Source: Deferribacter thermophilus (GTDB lineage: Bacteria > Chrysiogenota > Deferribacteres > Deferribacterales > Deferribacteraceae). Taken from it: a stretch of 64,000 bases of DNA. Below, piece by piece: positions 61,587 through 64,000 of this stretch (the first letter of the stretch is position 1; each line of letters opens with the position of its first letter). The stretch covers positions 310,001-374,000 of the forward strand of contig NZ_JAPNXM010000001.1 in assembly GCF_049472675.1 (NCBI RefSeq), in the 5' to 3' direction. The position numbers and the translations under genes were made by a program. The notes beneath the pieces were generated by a model. The model worked only from the letters and a program-made list of their open reading frames with translations. It did not search any database and was not told where the DNA came from.

Positions 61587-61706
61587 TCACCTCCGATTGA
61601 TTTTAATTATAACATATAAAATATGTAATAGATATTTAATTTAGAGGCACGTCAAAAAATGTCGTCAATAAATATTATTTTATACTTAAAATTAATCGGA
61701 GGTACA
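61587..61706. promoter_or_regulatory. Divergent control region with mirrored leaders and an ATATGT palindrome
   Basis: The - strand leader (TTAAAATCAATCGGAGGTG) and + strand leader (TTAAAATTAATCGGAGGTA) are nearly the same, so both genes start with one ribosome-site context. Between them ACATAT-AAA-ATATGT (61612-61626) is a perfect inverted repeat and a candidate operator, perhaps for the WYL protein. No clear -35/-10 pair was found. Confidence 0.5.
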
Positions 61707-61709
61707 AAA

Positions 61710-63227
61710 ATGAAAAATTTACTTTTACAAATCTATAATTCTACAAAAGATAAGAATATATTAACTAATTTAAAAGAAAAGAATAAAATAACTGAAACTT
61801 TGGTAAAACTTTTTGATATATCTACTTCAGAAGCAAATCTTTTAAGATTTCTTATAGCTAAAAGTGTAGATAACCCAGATGGGGTTACTATTAAAAAATA
61901 TTGTAACAGATTAACAACTGAAAAATATTTAGAAATAATAGCTTATTTAATCAGTTTAGAAAATCAGAAATTAATAACAACCAAACCAAATTCAATTTGC
62001 ATTAATGATAACCAAAAAACAATTCTTGACCCAGAAGTTAAAGTCGAAGGTTGGGTTTTAAAAAAACTTATAAAACAAAATGCATTTGAAGATGTAATTA
62101 AATTAGAAGAACTACAAGAAGAATATGAAATATTAAACATTCTAATTAAGCCAATAACAGAGCTTGAGCAACTTGAAATTTCATTTAATATGTTTGTAGC
62201 AAAACTTCAAAGATTAATTGACAAAATACCTAAAACTTCACTAACTTACAAAATATTATCAAAATATTCATTTGAAGAACAATTTCTTTTTCTATATCTC
62301 ATATTTTCTTATACTCAACCTTACTTTTCTCCTGATGAAGCGTTAAATAATTACATTCACATTGTAAAAAACGATACTAAAAAACACCTAAGGTTTTTAT
62401 ATAAAATTATAAATAAAGAGTTACCAATAATCAAAGACAATATAATAATGATGGACAATAATTATCCAAGCACGTCTAATCTTGATATAAGTTTAAAAAT
62501 CAATGATTATATCTTAACTAAGCTTTTTTACAAAAAAAGAACTAATATTGAATTAGACACACTAATTTTTTATGAATATCCTTCTAAAAAACAGTTAATT
62601 TATAACGAGAACATTGAAAGCAAAATCAAAATATTAAGAGATTTAATTCAATTAGACAAAATTAAAAAAGTCTTAATTTATGGAGAAAGTGGAACTGGAA
62701 AAACTACTACAGCACATCATTTAGCTTATTTAACCAATAAAAAATTAGCGACTGTTAGTCAAAAAAGTTTTTTACAATCTTCTAACACAGATAATTCATT
62801 ATTAATTAATAAAGTTTTTAGTGCCTTTAATTCAATTGAGTTGATTGAAAACAAATCATTTATTTTACTTATTGATGATATAGAGAGATTTTTAATTTCC
62901 AATTCAAAATTTCTTTTTAATAAATCAATCTACGAATTTATTGAACATATAAAGAATTTCAAAGGTATTTTAATTGTTACTGTAAATGAATTAGAAAAAC
63001 TACCTTTAAAATTTAAAAATCAATTTGATGTTATCCTAAAATTAAAACTTCCTGATAAAACTACAATTCGTAAATTTCTCCAAAAAAATATTAAAAATAT
63101 TTCTTCAGAAGAGATTAAAGAAATTTCAAATTATCCAGTTACTTACTATCAATTAAATAATTTAGTTTTTTTATACCAAAATATAAAAGGTACATCTATC
63201 AAATTAGTTCTAAATAATATTTTTTAA
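61710..63227 (+). CDS. AAA+ ATPase with N-terminal winged-helix-like region
   Basis: 505 residues. The first 320 are mostly helical; FDISTSEANLLRFLIAKSV then VTIKKYCNRLTTEKYLEII resembles a winged helix. The AAA module has Walker A GESGTGKTT (325-333) and Walker B ILLIDDIERF with Asp389-Asp390, so the usual catalytic Glu is Asp. The arginine-finger region reads KNQFDVIL, without the RRFD found in relatives. Start ATG 61710 follows GGAGGT; ATG 61659 is possible but lacks a ribosome site. Function is unknown; the divergent WYL and UDG-like genes hint at a common system. Confidence 0.72.
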   Translation: MKNLLLQIYNSTKDKNILTNLKEKNKITETLVKLFDISTSEANLLRFLIAKSVDNPDGVTIKKYCNRLTTEKYLEIIAYLISLENQKLITTKPNSICINDNQKTILDPEVKVEGWVLKKLIKQNAFEDVIKLEELQEEYEILNILIKPITELEQLEISFNMFVAKLQRLIDKIPKTSLTYKILSKYSFEEQFLFLYLIFSYTQPYFSPDEALNNYIHIVKNDTKKHLRFLYKIINKELPIIKDNIIMMDNNYPSTSNLDISLKINDYILTKLFYKKRTNIELDTLIFYEYPSKKQLIYNENIESKIKILRDLIQLDKIKKVLIYGESGTGKTTTAHHLAYLTNKKLATVSQKSFLQSSNTDNSLLINKVFSAFNSIELIENKSFILLIDDIERFLISNSKFLFNKSIYEFIEHIKNFKGILIVTVNELEKLPLKFKNQFDVILKLKLPDKTTIRKFLQKNIKNISSEEIKEISNYPVTYYQLNNLVFLYQNIKGTSIKLVLNNIF

Positions 63228-63240
63228 GTTGGAGTTACTT

Positions 63241-64000
63241 ATGAAAAAGGATTTTGTTCACCTTCATCTTCATACACAATACTCGCTCCTTGATGGTGCG
63301 ATTCATATTTCAGAACTTATGAAAAAATTGAAAGAAAACGGTAGTAAAGCAGTAGCTATTACAGATCATGGGACAATGTACGGTATTGTGGATTTTTATA
63401 ATCAAGCTCTTAATCATGGTATAAAACCGATAATCGGTTGTGAAGTGTATGTCGCACCTGATTCGAGATTTAATAAGAATTATGATAAAAAAGAGGATAA
63501 AAATTATCACTTAGTCCTATTAGCCCAAACAAATACAGGCTTAAAAAATCTCCAATACTTAGTTTCAAAAGCTCACCTTGAAGGTTTTTATTATAAACCA
63601 AGGATAGATAAAGAGCTACTTGCAGAACATTCAAAAGGGTTGATTGCCCTATCAGCTTGTTTAGCTGGAGAGCCTGCAAGAAAACTGTTAAACGAAGGGT
63701 ATGAAGCAGCAAAAAAAAGCGGCTCTTGAGTACTATGAAATCATGGGGAAAGATAATTATTTTTTAGAAATTCAAGACAATGGGATTGATGAACAAAATT
63801 TAGTTAATAAAAAATTAATAGAGATATCAAAAGAGACAGGGATACCACTTGTAGCAACCAACGATTGCCACTTTTTAAACAGAGAAGATTATTATTCTCA
63901 TCAAGTTTTAATGTGTATTCAATATCAGCAAACTTTAAATGATCCAAATAGAAGAGATTCTCACTCATCAGAACTTTATGTAAAATCACCTGAAGAAATG
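63241..64000 (+). CDS. dnaE: DNA polymerase III alpha subunit, N-terminal part, frameshifted
   Basis: Replicative polymerase, cut by the window end. The PHP domain begins FVHLHLHTQYSLLDGAIH, with AVAITDHGTMYG, IIGCEVYVAP and ALSACLAGEP. After about 158 residues the run of eight A (63711-63718) shifts the frame and a stop follows at 63727. With seven A the reading continues KKAALEYYEIMGKDNYFLEI, then ATNDCHFLNREDYYSHQVL, typical DnaE, to the end. Either a sequencing error, a true break or slippage at the A run explains this. Start ATG 63241 is seven bases after GGAG. Confidence 0.85.

Overview
The window is AT-rich DNA (roughly 30% G+C by eye) from a Gram-negative bacterium. It carries Kdo and Lpt lipopolysaccharide genes, yet also HPr kinase with a mannose-family PTS, and c-di-AMP synthase next to glmM. 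This mixture, the low G+C and the fused DHH/CBS/tRNA nucleotidyltransferase suggest a thermophilic, anaerobic-type lineage such as the Deferribacteres (Deferribacter-like). That placement is inference, not demonstrated by the sequence.

Positions 1-22720 are one nearly gapless + strand run of core genes, with many starts overlapping the previous stop: tilS (end), hpt, ftsH, folP, cdaA, cdaR/ybbR, glmM, pdxJ, acpS, kdsB, pyrG, kdsA, kdsD, kdsC, lptC, lptA, lptB, rpoN, hpf, ptsN, hprK, rapZ, a complete mannose-type PTS (IIA, IIB, IIC, IID), ptsH and ptsI. It joins envelope precursor supply (GlcN-phosphate, Kdo, LPS transport) to a phosphorylation-based carbon/nitrogen control system. Positions 22700-25244 on the - strand hold a gamma-glutamylcyclotransferase-like gene, a PpiD-type chaperone, the SRP RNA and tRNA-Ser(GGA), the RNAs behind one clear promoter. 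Positions 25335-28413 are an envelope-stress set: ECF sigma factor, zinc-finger anti-sigma factor, RseB-like protein and DegP/HtrA protease.

Positions 28488-36386 are an amino-acid region: a divergent XRE-cupin regulator, a complete branched-chain amino-acid ABC transporter (livJHMGF), then P5C dehydrogenase and proline dehydrogenase. Next come a double-receiver diguanylate cyclase, gltX, der, type II NADH dehydrogenase, malic enzyme fused to a phosphotransacetylase domain, deoC, a XerC/D recombinase, the DHH-CBS-tRNA nucleotidyltransferase, phoH, ybeY, a DgkA-PAP2 fusion, a CorC-like protein, era, mgtE and recO.

Positions 55074-63227 are an accessory island. It starts at a 20-nt fragment of a tRNA 3' end (likely tRNA-Leu), a classic integration scar. 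It contains two identical 718-bp direct repeats. Each repeat holds a small unlisted membrane-protein ORF, phased AT-rich direct repeats, a consensus promoter and a leader RNA able to hide its own Shine-Dalgarno, and each drives a different small membrane protein. Between and after them lie a truncated TraG-like conjugation gene and a twice-frameshifted pseudogene. The right part has a WYL-domain regulator and a uracil-DNA-glycosylase-fold protein, divergent from an AAA+ ATPase: a plausible but unproven defence module. The window ends in dnaE, whose frame is broken at a run of eight A.

The best candidates for something undescribed are the duplicated promoter/leader cassette with its switch-like RNA and the WYL/UDG-like/AAA+ module.
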